Source: Bacteroidales bacterium UBA2287 (GTDB lineage Bacteria > Bacteroidota > Bacteroidia > Bacteroidales > Tenuifilaceae). From it: a DNA stretch of 64,000 bases. The position numbers were made by a program, and so were the translations under genes. The notes beneath the pieces were generated by a model. It saw only the letters and a list, made by a program, of their open reading frames with translations, was not told the origin of the DNA and did not search any database. The stretch covers positions 91,843 through 155,842 of the forward strand of contig DDWL01000036.1 of the NCBI GenBank assembly GCA_002345675.1, written 5' to 3'. This document shows positions 52,265-61,668 of the stretch, one piece after another (the stretch's first letter is position 1; the number at the start of each line of letters is the position of its first letter).

Positions 52265-53389
52265 CTATCGTAAAAAATGCGTTGTAATACGGTCCATAAA
52301 ATCAACACCAACAGGAAGAATATGATCGGGGAAGTCGTAATCGGGGGAATGAAGATCGGGATGATTCTCGCCAGCTCCTAGCCCTAAAATAACGCCAGGC
52401 CCACGCACTGTGAAGTGCGAAAAATCTTCGGACCAGCGATTTGGTTCGCTAAGCATTACTATTTTATGGCCAAGTTCGGTTGCCAAATCTTTTGTTAGTT
52501 CTGTAAGAATTGGATCGCAAACAGCAGCTGGGAAATCGTCGGAGAACGACGATTCGACTACAAGTCCGTGCTTACTTCCTGCTTGCCTAACAAGTTCGAG
52601 CGATTTTTCGGTTAGCAACTTCATGTCCGAGTCGGCAAATGCTCGAAGTGTACATAAAACTTCTCCATAGCCCGGCGAAGTTCCAAAGGCAATTTCGCCA
52701 ACTCTAACGTGAATTATAGTAATTAGAATAAATTTTGAAAATATCTTCGACCTACTAAGTTCGGTAAGCCCTTGAATTATTTCAGCAACGGCAAGCGAGG
52801 GGTTAATTCCTGCCTCGGGGTATGCCGCATGCGAGTTTCGCCCAATAAGTTTTACCACCAAACCCTTCGAAGCGGCGGCAAAGCTGTAATTTCCCAGAAT
52901 TATGCTTCCCGTAGAGTACTTGGGCATATTGTGAATGGCAAACGCATAATCGGGGTAAAGATTTAACTCGCGTAAGCGCCTCAGCGACTTAAGTGCGCCA
53001 TGGCCATTCTCCTCTTCGGGTTGATAGAGTAGTACAACCCGTCCACGGTTAATAGGGTTTTCCTTTAATTTCATGGCCAATCCCGACACCATTGCCATGT
53101 GACCATCGTGCCCACAGGTATGCGAAACGCCCGGATTAACCGACTTGTACTGCTTGTTCGAAATCTCATGAATTGGTAATGCGTCCATGTCGCACCTAAA
53201 GAGCAAAGTTGGACCGTCTTGGGGCGCTTTGTATACGGCGGCCATCCCTTCGCCTGCTATTCCTGTAATTAGTTCGGTTGGCTGATAGCGGCTTAAAAAG
53301 AACCTTAATCGCTTACCAGTTTCTCGCTCTTTCCCCGACACTTCGGGGTGCCGGTGGAGCTCTTGTCGCAGTCGTACGAGTTCTTCCAT
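52265..53389 (-). CDS. M20D-type amidohydrolase/carboxypeptidase
   Basis: 374 residues of the IAA-amino-acid hydrolase/hippurate hydrolase group. Motifs: RHPEVSGKERET, LLFRCDMDALPI, the metal site HTCGHDGHMAM, EEENGHGA (catalytic Glu-Glu), AIHNMPKY and a late His in SEDFSHF. The dimerisation-domain signature GRNSHAAYPEAGINP is present. Cytosolic, no signal peptide. Stands alone between the repeat element B and tatC; substrate not known. Confidence 0.9.
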   Translation of the reverse strand: MEELVRLRQELHRHPEVSGKERETGKRLRFFLSRYQPTELITGIAGEGMAAVYKAPQDGPTLLFRCDMDALPIHEISNKQYKSVNPGVSHTCGHDGHMAMVSGLAMKLKENPINRGRVVLLYQPEEENGHGALKSLRRLRELNLYPDYAFAIHNMPKYSTGSIILGNYSFAAASKGLVVKLIGRNSHAAYPEAGINPSLAVAEIIQGLTELSRSKIFSKFILITIIHVRVGEIAFGTSPGYGEVLCTLRAFADSDMKLLTEKSLELVRQAGSKHGLVVESSFSDDFPAAVCDPILTELTKDLATELGHKIVMLSEPNRWSEDFSHFTVRGPGVILGLGAGENHPDLHSPDYDFPDHILPVGVDFMDRITTHFLR

Positions 53390-53491
53390 GGAGTATACCT
53401 CAATTTTGGTAAAAATAAATATTTAAACCGAGGTGCAAACGATTTAACGCTGATTTTTTAGCCCGTTAAAATGAAATAGAATTTACTCGAA

Positions 53492-54298
53492 CTACTCTTT
53501 TTTCTTACGATTTATTCGCGACGATAGTAAAATGCTAATTTCGAACAGAATGTAGAGCGGTAACACTACTAGAATTAGGCTAATTACATCGGGAGGTGTA
53601 ATAATAGCTGCCAGTATCATAATTGCTACAAATGAGTGCTTTCGGTATTTTCGTAAAAACGAAGGAGTAACAAGACCCATTTTGGTTAAAAATAGGATGA
53701 GGATAGGCAGCTCGAAAACAATTCCTGAGGCTAAGGTAACCGACGAAAGTGAGCCAATATAGGAGTTAATATTAATTGTATTAACAACACCTTCGGAAAC
53801 ATTATAGGTACCCAAAAAGTGAATTGTAAGTGGTGCAATTATGTAGTAGCCAAAAAGAACGCCAGTAAAAAAAAGCATTGAAATGAACAAAACAGCCATT
53901 CTCGAACTTTTTCGTTCTTGGTACGACAGGGCAGGTTTAATAAAACTCCACAGCTGGTAAATAATATAAGGAAAAGCAACGATTAAGCCTGAATACATCG
54001 AAACAACGAGGTGCATAGTAAACTGACCTGCGAGGTTAATATTTATAATTTCGAGTGGTTTGCTGTTAATGCACAAAACGGGGATGTTGAATTGCTGGGC
54101 TAAATCGCAAAGTATGCGGTTGGTGAAAAAACTGGGCGACATAGGAGCAAAAACAAACTCGTCGAAAATTACGCGATAAAAAACGAAGGCCAAAATGGCT
54201 CCAGCAATAACTGCAATTACCGACCTAACGAGCACCCACCTAAGTTCCTCAAAGTGCTCCCAAAAAGTCATTTCGTGTTCGTTTTTCTGCTTTGCCAT
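53492..54298 (-). CDS. tatC: Twin-arginine translocase subunit TatC
   Basis: Receptor core of the Tat export pathway. 268 residues with six membrane segments. Conserved parts are MTFWEHFEELRWVLVRS (N-terminal signal-peptide-binding helix with the invariant Glu), FKPALSYQERK, GVLFGYYIIAP and AIITPPDVISLILV. Lies 6 bp after kdsD on the same strand. tatA/tatB homologues are not in the window. Confidence 0.95.
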   Translation of the reverse strand: MAKQKNEHEMTFWEHFEELRWVLVRSVIAVIAGAILAFVFYRVIFDEFVFAPMSPSFFTNRILCDLAQQFNIPVLCINSKPLEIININLAGQFTMHLVVSMYSGLIVAFPYIIYQLWSFIKPALSYQERKSSRMAVLFISMLFFTGVLFGYYIIAPLTIHFLGTYNVSEGVVNTININSYIGSLSSVTLASGIVFELPILILFLTKMGLVTPSFLRKYRKHSFVAIMILAAIITPPDVISLILVVLPLYILFEISILLSSRINRKKKE

Positions 54299-54304
54299 GT
54301 TGCG

Positions 54305-55267
54305 CTACACAATCCCCTCTCGTAAAATATCGTGAATATGAACCATTCCAACGTATTTGCCCGAATCGACCACAATAAGCTGAGTAATTTTATTAGCCTC
54401 CATTAAATTAAATGCATTAATGGCCAACTCGTTTTTTTCGATATTTTTTGGGTTAACCGACATAATATCGGAAGCTTTAAGGTTCTCGACCGACTCGTTT
54501 CGTTGAAGCATTCGCCTTAAGTCGCCATCGGTAATAATGCCTAACAAGTTCCCATCGGCATCGACAACTGCGGTAGCACCAAGTCGTTTCGACGAAATTT
54601 CGACAATTACATCGCGCACCTTATCGTTTAAACCCACAACAGGTGGGTTAGCAGTGCTGAAAACATCCTCTACGGTCATGTACAACTTTTTACCCAACGA
54701 CCCGCCTGGATGGAATTTGGCAAAATCGGCTGGAGTAAAGCCCCTAAGTTTAAGCAAGCAAACTGCCAATGCATCGCCAATAACAAGTTGAGCGGTTGTG
54801 CTCGAAGTTGGCGCCAAATTATTAGGACAAGCCTCGTTTTCAACCGTTGCTTTAAGAACTAAGTCGGCCTTTTGAGCCAAGTAGCTATCGGTATTCGATA
54901 CAAGAGCAATTATTTTATTTCCAAGATTTCGAATTAGGGGTATTAAAACTTTTATTTCGGGAGTGCTACCACTTTTCGAAAGACAAATAATTACGTCGTC
55001 GGGCTGAATTATGCCTAAATCGCCATGAATGGCATCGGCTGCGTGCATGAAAATCGATGGAGTTCCTGTGGAATTAAGGGTTGCCACAATTTTCTCGGCA
55101 ATAATTGCGCTCTTTCCAATTCCTGTAACAATTACCCTTCCTTTTGCGTTAAACAGCAACGAAACGCATTTTTCAAAGTCTGCATCTATATAATCGGCAA
55201 GTTTCTCAATTGCTAAAGCCTCAGCTTTAATTGTTTGCACTGCCAACAATCTTACATCAATGTCCAT
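54305..55267 (-). CDS. kdsD: KpsF/GutQ-type arabinose-5-phosphate isomerase
   Basis: Makes arabinose 5-phosphate from ribulose 5-phosphate, first step of KDO synthesis for LPS. 320 residues: a SIS domain (about 30-170; GKGRVIVTGIGKSAIIAEK, HAADAIHGDLG, CLSKSGSTPEI) followed by two CBS domains (about 205-320; MTVEDVFSTANPPVV, GIITDGDLRRML, DIMSVNPKNI, GMVHIHDILREG). This domain order is diagnostic. Divergent from recQ and co-transcribed with tatC, an arrangement I know from other Bacteroidales. Confidence 0.94.
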   Translation of the reverse strand: MDIDVRLLAVQTIKAEALAIEKLADYIDADFEKCVSLLFNAKGRVIVTGIGKSAIIAEKIVATLNSTGTPSIFMHAADAIHGDLGIIQPDDVIICLSKSGSTPEIKVLIPLIRNLGNKIIALVSNTDSYLAQKADLVLKATVENEACPNNLAPTSSTTAQLVIGDALAVCLLKLRGFTPADFAKFHPGGSLGKKLYMTVEDVFSTANPPVVGLNDKVRDVIVEISSKRLGATAVVDADGNLLGIITDGDLRRMLQRNESVENLKASDIMSVNPKNIEKNELAINAFNLMEANKITQLIVVDSGKYVGMVHIHDILREGIV

Positions 55268-55321
55268 TTAATTTGATGGTTAATATTTGTTAATTGAACG
55301 AAAAAAAGAAAAACATTTTAC

Positions 55322-55329
55322 TACCTTTG
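55322..55329 (+). promoter_or_regulatory. Putative Bacteroidota -7 box for recQ
   Basis: TACCTTTG, matching TAnnTTTG, in the divergent kdsD/recQ gap, 118 bp before the recQ ATG. Confidence 0.4.
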
Positions 55330-55446
55330 ATTGCATTCGAAAACTTATGCTAATTTTATTTTACAAAAGTAGAAGTTTTTAGTTATTGGCTTCGTGTTTT
55401 ACCTTTTAAGTTTCCTACATTAATTAATGCACTATTTACAAAGATC

Positions 55447-57645
55447 ATGAGCGTTGGAAGTGACATATCGTTAACAGAACATTTAAAAAATCATTTTGGT
55501 TTTTCGCAGTTCAAGGGAAATCAGGAGGTTATTATTCGCAATGTATTAGCGGGTAACGACACATTTGTACTTATGCCCACAGGCGGAGGTAAATCGCTTT
55601 GCTACCAACTGCCAGCGCTACTTCTCAAGGGTACGGCAATTATTATTTCGCCCCTTATTGCTTTAATGAAGAATCAGGTTGACGCAATGCGCGGCTTTAG
55701 TGCGGAGGATGGTGTTGCACACTTCTTAAACTCATCGCTTAATAAAACTCAAATTGCTAAAGTTAAGCAAGACGTAGTTTCGGGTAAAACCAAACTGCTA
55801 TACGTTGCTCCCGAGTCGCTTACAAAGGAAGAAAATGTCCTTTTCCTAAAAGGTGTACCCATTTCGTTCTATGCAATTGACGAAGCACATTGTATTTCTG
55901 AATGGGGACACGATTTTCGCCCTGAGTATCGTCGAATTCGCCCAATTATTAACGAAATTGGTACAGCGCCACTTATTGCCTTAACAGCAACAGCTACACC
56001 AAAAGTACAACACGACATACAGAAAAACCTTGGAATGCTCGACGCAAGCGTATTTAAGTCGTCTTTCAATCGCGCTAATCTATATTACGAAATACGTCCA
56101 AAGGTTAACTCCATTCGCGAAATAATAAGGTTTATAAAGAATAACTCAGGCAAGTCGGGGATTATTTACTGCCTAAGCAGAAAAAAAGTTGAAGAGCTTG
56201 CCGAAATGCTTAAGGTGAACGGCATTAAAGCCCTACCATACCATGCTGGCATGGATTCGTCGACTCGTAGCGACAATCAGGATAAGTTCCTAATGGAAGG
56301 AGTCGACGTTATTGTAGCCACAATTGCCTTCGGCATGGGAATCGACAAACCCGATGTGCGTTACGTAATTCACTACGACATTCCAAAAAGCCTCGAGGGC
56401 TACTATCAGGAAACTGGCCGTGCTGGCCGCGACGGTGGCGAGGGTCAATGCATAACCTTTTACAGCTACAAGGATATACAGAAACTCGAAAAGTTTATGC
56501 AAGGCAAACCCGTTGCCGAGCAAGAAATTGGCAAACAGCTACTACTCGAAACGGTATCGTATGCCGAGTCGTCGGTTTGTCGTCGTAAAATGCTGCTTCA
56601 CTACTTTGGCGAGGAGTACCTCGAAGAAAACTGTGGATGCTGCGACAACTGCAATCACCCTAAACAGCAATTCGAAGGTAAAGATCATCTGCAAATGGTT
56701 ATCGAAACTGTTTTAGCTGTTAAGGAGAAATTTAAGGCCGACCATGTTGCTAACATTCTTTGCGGTAATTTAACCACAACCATAAAATCGTACAAACATA
56801 ATAAACTCGAAACGTTTGGCGAAGGAGCCGAAAAAGGGACAAGGTTTTGGAACGCTATAATTCGACAAGGTCTTGTAATGAGGTTCCTCGATAAGGACAT
56901 TGAAAATTACGGGCTTCTGTTTGTTACCCCAAAGGGTAAGGAATTCCTTGAAAAGCCTTTCGAGTTAATGTTTGTGCTCGACCACGAGTACGAAGAAGGA
57001 GAAGACGACGATATAGCATCGGGTCAGCCAGGTAAAGGGGGTGGCTCAAGCGACGACGAACTTTTAAGCATGCTAAAGGATCTTCGAAAAAAACTTTCGA
57101 AGAAGAAAAACCTTCCTCCATTTGTTATTTTCCAAGACCCTTCGCTCGAGGATATGGCCATTCAGTACCCCATAACCCTTGACGAACTCCAAAATATTAG
57201 CGGAGTTGGCGTTGGCAAAGCCAAACGTTATGGCAAAGAGTTTATCGACTTAATACAAGCTTACGTTGAGGATAAGGACATTACCCGTCCTCAGGATATG
57301 GTTGTGAAGTCAGTTGCCAACAAATCTCTTATGAAGGTTTTTATTATTCAGAGCATCGACCGTAAAATGGAACTTGAAGACATTGCCGAAGCAAAAGGGT
57401 TAGAAATGAACGACCTTTTGACCGAAATTGAGGCAATAGTAAACTCGGGCACTAAACTTAACATAGACTATTACGTTGACAAAACAATTGACGAAGATAA
57501 ACGCGACGAAATATTCGATTACTTTAAAGACGAAGCCGAAACCGAGTCGATTCAAGATGCCCTAAAGTACTTGGGCGAAGACGATTTTACCGAAGAGGAA
57601 ATAAGGCTTGTTCGCATAAAATTTATATCGGAACTTGGAAATTAA
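55447..57645 (+). CDS. recQ: ATP-dependent DNA helicase RecQ
   Basis: 3'-5' superfamily 2 helicase for recombination and fork repair. 732 residues: Q/Walker A (MPTGGGKSLCYQLPA, GKS near 46), DEAH box at 145-148, TATATP, helicase C domain (YHAGMDSSTRS, ATIAFGMGIDKPDVRYVIH, YYQETGRAGRDG), a zinc-binding RQC with Cys cluster (CGCCDNCNHP), an acidic Gly/Ser-rich linker (about 518-540), an HRDC domain (about 575-620) and a further C-terminal helical segment (about 630-730). The C-terminal extension makes it longer than E. coli RecQ, usual in Bacteroidota. Confidence 0.96.
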   Translation: MSVGSDISLTEHLKNHFGFSQFKGNQEVIIRNVLAGNDTFVLMPTGGGKSLCYQLPALLLKGTAIIISPLIALMKNQVDAMRGFSAEDGVAHFLNSSLNKTQIAKVKQDVVSGKTKLLYVAPESLTKEENVLFLKGVPISFYAIDEAHCISEWGHDFRPEYRRIRPIINEIGTAPLIALTATATPKVQHDIQKNLGMLDASVFKSSFNRANLYYEIRPKVNSIREIIRFIKNNSGKSGIIYCLSRKKVEELAEMLKVNGIKALPYHAGMDSSTRSDNQDKFLMEGVDVIVATIAFGMGIDKPDVRYVIHYDIPKSLEGYYQETGRAGRDGGEGQCITFYSYKDIQKLEKFMQGKPVAEQEIGKQLLLETVSYAESSVCRRKMLLHYFGEEYLEENCGCCDNCNHPKQQFEGKDHLQMVIETVLAVKEKFKADHVANILCGNLTTTIKSYKHNKLETFGEGAEKGTRFWNAIIRQGLVMRFLDKDIENYGLLFVTPKGKEFLEKPFELMFVLDHEYEEGEDDDIASGQPGKGGGSSDDELLSMLKDLRKKLSKKKNLPPFVIFQDPSLEDMAIQYPITLDELQNISGVGVGKAKRYGKEFIDLIQAYVEDKDITRPQDMVVKSVANKSLMKVFIIQSIDRKMELEDIAEAKGLEMNDLLTEIEAIVNSGTKLNIDYYVDKTIDEDKRDEIFDYFKDEAETESIQDALKYLGEDDFTEEEIRLVRIKFISELGN

Positions 57646-57665
57646 ACTTTAACCCAATTCACCCT

Positions 57666-57843
57666 AAAGAGACTGTCTAAAAAAAGACGAACCACAAATC
57701 CCGATAACTATCGGGAACTGAGAAAAACAAAGAGCCACAAAGTTAATGCAATTATAAGCAATGCTTTGTCCCCGATAACTATCGGGGCTTTGATAAAAAC
57801 TTAGTGGTCTTTGTGGTTTATTCTTTTTGGACAGCCTCTTTTT
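57666..57843. repeat. AACCACAAAG-type inverted-repeat element, copy F
   Basis: Ends AAAGAGACTGTCT and GGACAGCCTCTTTT pair as inverted repeats; AACCACAAA and TTAGTGGTCTTTGTGGTTTA are the inner inverted words. Two CCCGATAACTATCGGG palindromes lie inside (57700-57715 and within 57770-57787), absent from the other two copies. Confidence 0.78.
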
Positions 57844-57966
57844 TATTGGCAAACCATTGTACTACTTTCAACTCGCTAAAAGCGTTATATCTATTTCGAA
57901 ATTTGCACCCTAATTCCTAATTTTTATTAACTTGCATACCTTTAGCAGATTTAAAAGCAATTGAGT

Positions 57967-58857
57967 ATGGACATAGTTCTTAAAGTACAAGACCTCACAA
58001 AGTCGTTTGGCAAAATAAAGGCAATCGAAAATATTACGTTTACAGTTGAGCGGGGGCAGGTTGTTGGGGTACTTGGCCCCAACGGGAGCGGAAAAACAAC
58101 AACCCTTGCCGTTGCTTTAGGTGTTAAATATGCCGACAGCGGAACTTTTGAATGGTTTGGCGGTGAAAAAGGGCCTAAAGCAAACAAACGAATTGGGTCT
58201 CTTCTCGAAACGCCTTACTTTTATCCATACCTAAACCTAAGGGACAACCTTAAAATTGTTGCAACGATTAGGGGTGTTAAAGAAAGTTCAATTGACCATG
58301 TACTTGAACAGGTTGGATTACTTGCCCGAAGCAAATCGGCGTACTTTACGCTTTCGCTTGGCATGAAACAGCGCCTAGCGCTGGCAAGTGCGCTCCTTGG
58401 CAACCCCGAAGTATTAATTCTCGACGAGCCAACCAATGGCCTCGACCCTGAGGGCATTGCCGAAGTTCGAGAAATAATAAGACATCAAGCCCGTATGGGC
58501 AAAACCATAATTATGGCCAGCCATATTCTCGACGAGGTTGAAAAGGTTTGCTCCAATGTGGTAATTCTAAAAGGTGGTCGAATACTTAGCCAAGGATTGG
58601 TTAACCACCTGCTTTCATCGAAACAAATGGTACTGCTCAGTGCCGACAATATGCGACAGCTAACCGAGGCTATTGAGCAACATCCCGAACTTCAGTACGA
58701 AGGGCTGTCGAGTGGGCACATTCTGGTATCATTTTCAAGCAAAATTTCTCCTGCCGAAATTAACAAGTGGCTATTGGAAAAAGAAATAGTATTAAGTCAC
58801 CTCGAAATTCAAAAGAAAAGTCTCGAAAGCCAATTCCTTGAAATTATAAAGGGTTAA
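57967..58857 (+). CDS. ABC-2-type transporter ATP-binding protein
   Basis: 296 residues from ATG 57967; a TTG 6 bp upstream is also possible. Walker A GPNGSGKTTTLAV, Q-loop region LLETPYFYPYL, signature LSLGMKQRLALAS, Walker B VLILDEPTNGLDPEG and H-loop MASHIL. The C-terminal 80 residues resemble the regulatory tail of export ATPases. The permease gene follows at 19 bp, so the two form an exporter; the substrate is unknown. Confidence 0.92.
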   Translation: MDIVLKVQDLTKSFGKIKAIENITFTVERGQVVGVLGPNGSGKTTTLAVALGVKYADSGTFEWFGGEKGPKANKRIGSLLETPYFYPYLNLRDNLKIVATIRGVKESSIDHVLEQVGLLARSKSAYFTLSLGMKQRLALASALLGNPEVLILDEPTNGLDPEGIAEVREIIRHQARMGKTIIMASHILDEVEKVCSNVVILKGGRILSQGLVNHLLSSKQMVLLSADNMRQLTEAIEQHPELQYEGLSSGHILVSFSSKISPAEINKWLLEKEIVLSHLEIQKKSLESQFLEIIKG

Positions 58858-58876
58858 AACATTAAATACTAAACCT

Positions 58877-59689
58877 ATGGTAAAGCTTCTCCGTATTGAG
58901 GCAATAAAGTTTTGGGGCTCCCCAATTTTGCGTGCTCTTTTAATTATCCACTTCACTTTATTCCTATTGATTGCACTTCTTGCAGCCTTTGCGCCAATAA
59001 ATATTCAAGGTGTTAGCATCGAAAAACTTTTCCAGTTTCCTCATGCATGGCAAACTTTTGCATGGATAGCCAGCTGGTTTAACTTATTGCTGGGAATTTT
59101 AGTTATTGTAATGGTGGCAAACGAGCATCAGTATCGAACTTACCGTAAACAGCTTATCGATGGGCTTTCGAGAACGGAACTGCTTCTCTCAAAACTTTTA
59201 GCCATTTCAATTATTGCAGTTTACACTACACTTTTGGTGTTTGCAGCAGGGCTAATAATTGGTTTTATAAAAACTAATAGCTTCAACTTTTCCGACTTTA
59301 TAAGCGGCTTAAGCATTCTTCCAGTTTTGTTTTTGCAATCGCTTTCGTACATGGCACTTGGAATGCTTGTGGCATTTATTTTAAAGAATACTGCTATGTC
59401 GATTGTTGGCTTTGTGCTTTACTTCTTCCCAATTGAGCCAATTATAAGGGCTTTTATTCCGGCTCCTGTGGATAAATTCTTTCCATTTAAAATAATATCG
59501 AACCTAACCCCAATGCCCGACTTTTTTGGTATTGCGCTTGGCGACAGCATTCAAATTAAGGGTGTCGATGGACTTGAGATTGTTCATCCCGAAGCATCGA
59601 TTTGGGGCGCAGTAGTTCTTTCAACTTTAATTTACCTTATAGGCTTTGCCTTGGTTTCGAAATTAATTATCGACAAAAGAAACTTTTAG
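58877..59689 (+). CDS. ABC-2-type transporter permease
   Basis: 270 residues with six membrane segments: LLIIHFTLFLLIALLAAFAP, a coupling-type loop ANEHQYRTYRKQLIDGLSRTELLLSK, and later hydrophobic stretches ending SKLIIDKRNF. The loop with EHQYRTYR...LSR is typical of ABC-2 permeases of Bacteroidota ('gliding/bacitracin-type'). Paired with the ATPase 19 bp upstream. Confidence 0.88.
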   Translation: MVKLLRIEAIKFWGSPILRALLIIHFTLFLLIALLAAFAPINIQGVSIEKLFQFPHAWQTFAWIASWFNLLLGILVIVMVANEHQYRTYRKQLIDGLSRTELLLSKLLAISIIAVYTTLLVFAAGLIIGFIKTNSFNFSDFISGLSILPVLFLQSLSYMALGMLVAFILKNTAMSIVGFVLYFFPIEPIIRAFIPAPVDKFFPFKIISNLTPMPDFFGIALGDSIQIKGVDGLEIVHPEASIWGAVVLSTLIYLIGFALVSKLIIDKRNF

Positions 59690-59791
59690 CCTTCAATAAC
59701 GTTTTTTAATAGAATAACAATCCAAATTTATTGCTTTTAAAGCCCCAATAAGCTATTTTTACCTTTCGACTAACCAATAAATAATTGCCAT

Positions 59792-60823
59792 ATGAGAAAA
59801 ATTTACGCACTTCTATCGGGTTTGCTAATAGTAAGTTCTCTTCAAGCGCAAACTACACTTAAGTTTGAAACTCACGGTCTAATGGCCGACACCAAAAACG
59901 GAATGAACCTTACTAAATACACAGAGCCTGGCGTAGATGGTAAGAATGTTACATGGGATTTTACCAACTTAGAGTTAACTAACAACTTTGTTGGTAGCCT
60001 CGACAATGTAGATATTTCGAAGGGTTCATCAATTTTTACCACTTCGAATGTTGCCCTCGAAGAGTTTGGAAACTACTTCTTTTTTAATGTTACCCAATCG
60101 GGCATTGAGCAATACGGATTTATGTCGGGAAATGGCGCAACAACCATTGAGTACGACGTGCCTTTTGTAAAAATGCGCTACCCATTTGCCTTCGGCAGCA
60201 GCTACTCGGGAAATTTTAGCGGAAACTACAAGTTCAACGGAGCCGTTCTTGGAACAATTACAGGAACTTACACCGTAAGCGGCGACGGCGCTGGCAAATT
60301 ATTGCTTCCCGAAAACGTTTCGTACAGCAATGCGCTTAGGGTTAAGGAAGTTAAGACTTTTACCCAAACCCTTAACGGAAACGACTATCAGTTTGAAGAT
60401 GTTACCTATCGTTGGTACGTTGAAGGGCATCGCTACCCATTGCTTGTTCTAATAAAAAGTATCTCGTTGAACCAAAACGGAAAGAGTAACTTTAGTACTC
60501 GTGCAGCCTATAATCCAGTAATAATTCAAAACAGCCCTACCGCAATTAACGCCCTTGGCGCAAATGTTAGCTTTACAACCTATCCAAATCCATATACTGA
60601 TTTTGTAAACATTAGCGTAAGACTTGAAAGCGCTTCGAATGTTAAACTTTCGGTTTTCGATATGAATGGAAGGCTTGTAAAGGTTCTTGTAAATGGCGTT
60701 GAACCTTCGGGCGAAAGAGTGTATAAATTTTCGGCTAAGGACCTTGGACTTGGCGCAGGTGCATACCTTGTAAAGGTTAATGTAAACGGCAAAGAGGCAA
60801 CCCAAAAGGTTGTTGAATTGTAA
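59792..60823 (+). CDS. T9SS-exported protein with type A sorting domain
   Basis: 343 residues: signal peptide (1-19, SSLQAQ), an uncharacterised beta-rich body with TLKFETHGLMADTKNGMNL, VTWDFTNLEL and FKMRYPFAFGSSYSG-type segments (MRYPFAFGSSYSG), and a C-terminal T9SS sorting domain (about 265-343: TTYPNPYTDFVNISVRL, VFDMNGRLVKVL, GAYLVKVNVNGKEATQKVVEL). It should be secreted and anchored by the type IX system. Cargo function unknown. Confidence 0.88.
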   Translation: MRKIYALLSGLLIVSSLQAQTTLKFETHGLMADTKNGMNLTKYTEPGVDGKNVTWDFTNLELTNNFVGSLDNVDISKGSSIFTTSNVALEEFGNYFFFNVTQSGIEQYGFMSGNGATTIEYDVPFVKMRYPFAFGSSYSGNFSGNYKFNGAVLGTITGTYTVSGDGAGKLLLPENVSYSNALRVKEVKTFTQTLNGNDYQFEDVTYRWYVEGHRYPLLVLIKSISLNQNGKSNFSTRAAYNPVIIQNSPTAINALGANVSFTTYPNPYTDFVNISVRLESASNVKLSVFDMNGRLVKVLVNGVEPSGERVYKFSAKDLGLGAGAYLVKVNVNGKEATQKVVEL

Positions 60824-60844
60824 GTTTAAAATAAAGTCTTAAAA

Positions 60845-61004
60845 AAAGAGGTTGTCTAATCAGAAAGATTAACCACAAAGACCACTAAGAAAAAAACAAA
60901 GAGCCACAAAGTTAATCTTCACTCATATATTGCTTTGTGAACTTTGAGTAAAACTTGGTGCCCTTTGTGGTTAGTTTTTTTACTTGTTAGATAGCCTCTC
61001 TTTT
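60845..61004. repeat. AACCACAAAG-type inverted-repeat element, copy G
   Basis: Ends AAAAGAGGTTGTCTAA and TTAGATAGCCTCTCTTTT pair as imperfect inverted repeats. Inner words AACCACAAAGACCACTAAG and CCCTTTGTGGTTAG mirror each other. It fills the gap between the convergent T9SS-cargo and GyrI-like genes and may stop transcription from both sides. Confidence 0.8.
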
Positions 61005-61030
61005 CATTCCCCATATTTGCAATGCATTAG

Positions 61031-61654
61031 CTACTCAACCTGAAATCGCAAAACAGTTTTCAACTTTTCGGGTAAGGTTTTTCGAGCATCCGAGAGGTAA
61101 ATTTCTCTATGAGTAAGGCTTTTGCGCTTTAAGCCTAATTGCTCTGCAAACTCTTCCATGATTCTAAAACTTTCCGTTTCGTTATCGTAGCTTCCAAGGT
61201 GCATCATTTGTACACATTTCCCTTCGTTTATAGTTTCAAAACACACTTCATATAACAATTTGTGGGGTTTCTTCTTTTTAGTTTTTTCAATAATTTCAAG
61301 GGCAAATTGTGGTGTAACAAAGTCGGGTTGCCTTATCATAAGATTAAAAATGAGGTCGTTTTTATTAATTGTACCATTAAAGCTGAGTTTAGCCTTTTCG
61401 TCAATATCCCATACCCCTTCGAGTGGATACAGCGAATAATCGAAATATCCTTCTGGCGCATTTCCTTGCTTGGGACTCATTTTTACTGCATACGACAGGG
61501 AGTAAAGCACCCCAATATACTCAGCAAAAAACTCGTCGTTTGGGTTTTCCTTTCCCTTAATCGAGAAGTAATTAAGCTGTGGAACAGTAATTTGCTCGGG
61601 CTTACTCTTTGGAAGATATAGATTCTTTTCGGCTACTTTCCATTCGTGCTTCAT
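61031..61654 (-). CDS. GyrI-like small-molecule-binding domain protein
   Basis: 207 residues consisting of one GyrI-like (AraC_E_bind) domain: VPQLNYFSIKGKENPNDEFF, YSLSYAVKMSPK, YFDYSLYPLEGVW, YEVCFETINEGKCVQMMHLGSYD and a C-terminal HREIYLSDARKTLPEKLKTVLRFQV, characteristic of this family. It has no DNA-binding part. It lies 14 bp after an AraC regulator that itself ends in a GyrI domain, so the two may sense the same kind of compound. Ligand not known. Confidence 0.87.
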   Translation of the reverse strand: MKHEWKVAEKNLYLPKSKPEQITVPQLNYFSIKGKENPNDEFFAEYIGVLYSLSYAVKMSPKQGNAPEGYFDYSLYPLEGVWDIDEKAKLSFNGTINKNDLIFNLMIRQPDFVTPQFALEIIEKTKKKKPHKLLYEVCFETINEGKCVQMMHLGSYDNETESFRIMEEFAEQLGLKRKSLTHREIYLSDARKTLPEKLKTVLRFQVE

Positions 61655-61668
61655 AACGCTTCTCTTAT

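Noticed and set aside
41266..61004. CRISPR array
   Set aside because: The AACCACAAAG words are inverted and scattered in three distant elements, not regularly spaced direct repeats; no cas gene is seen.
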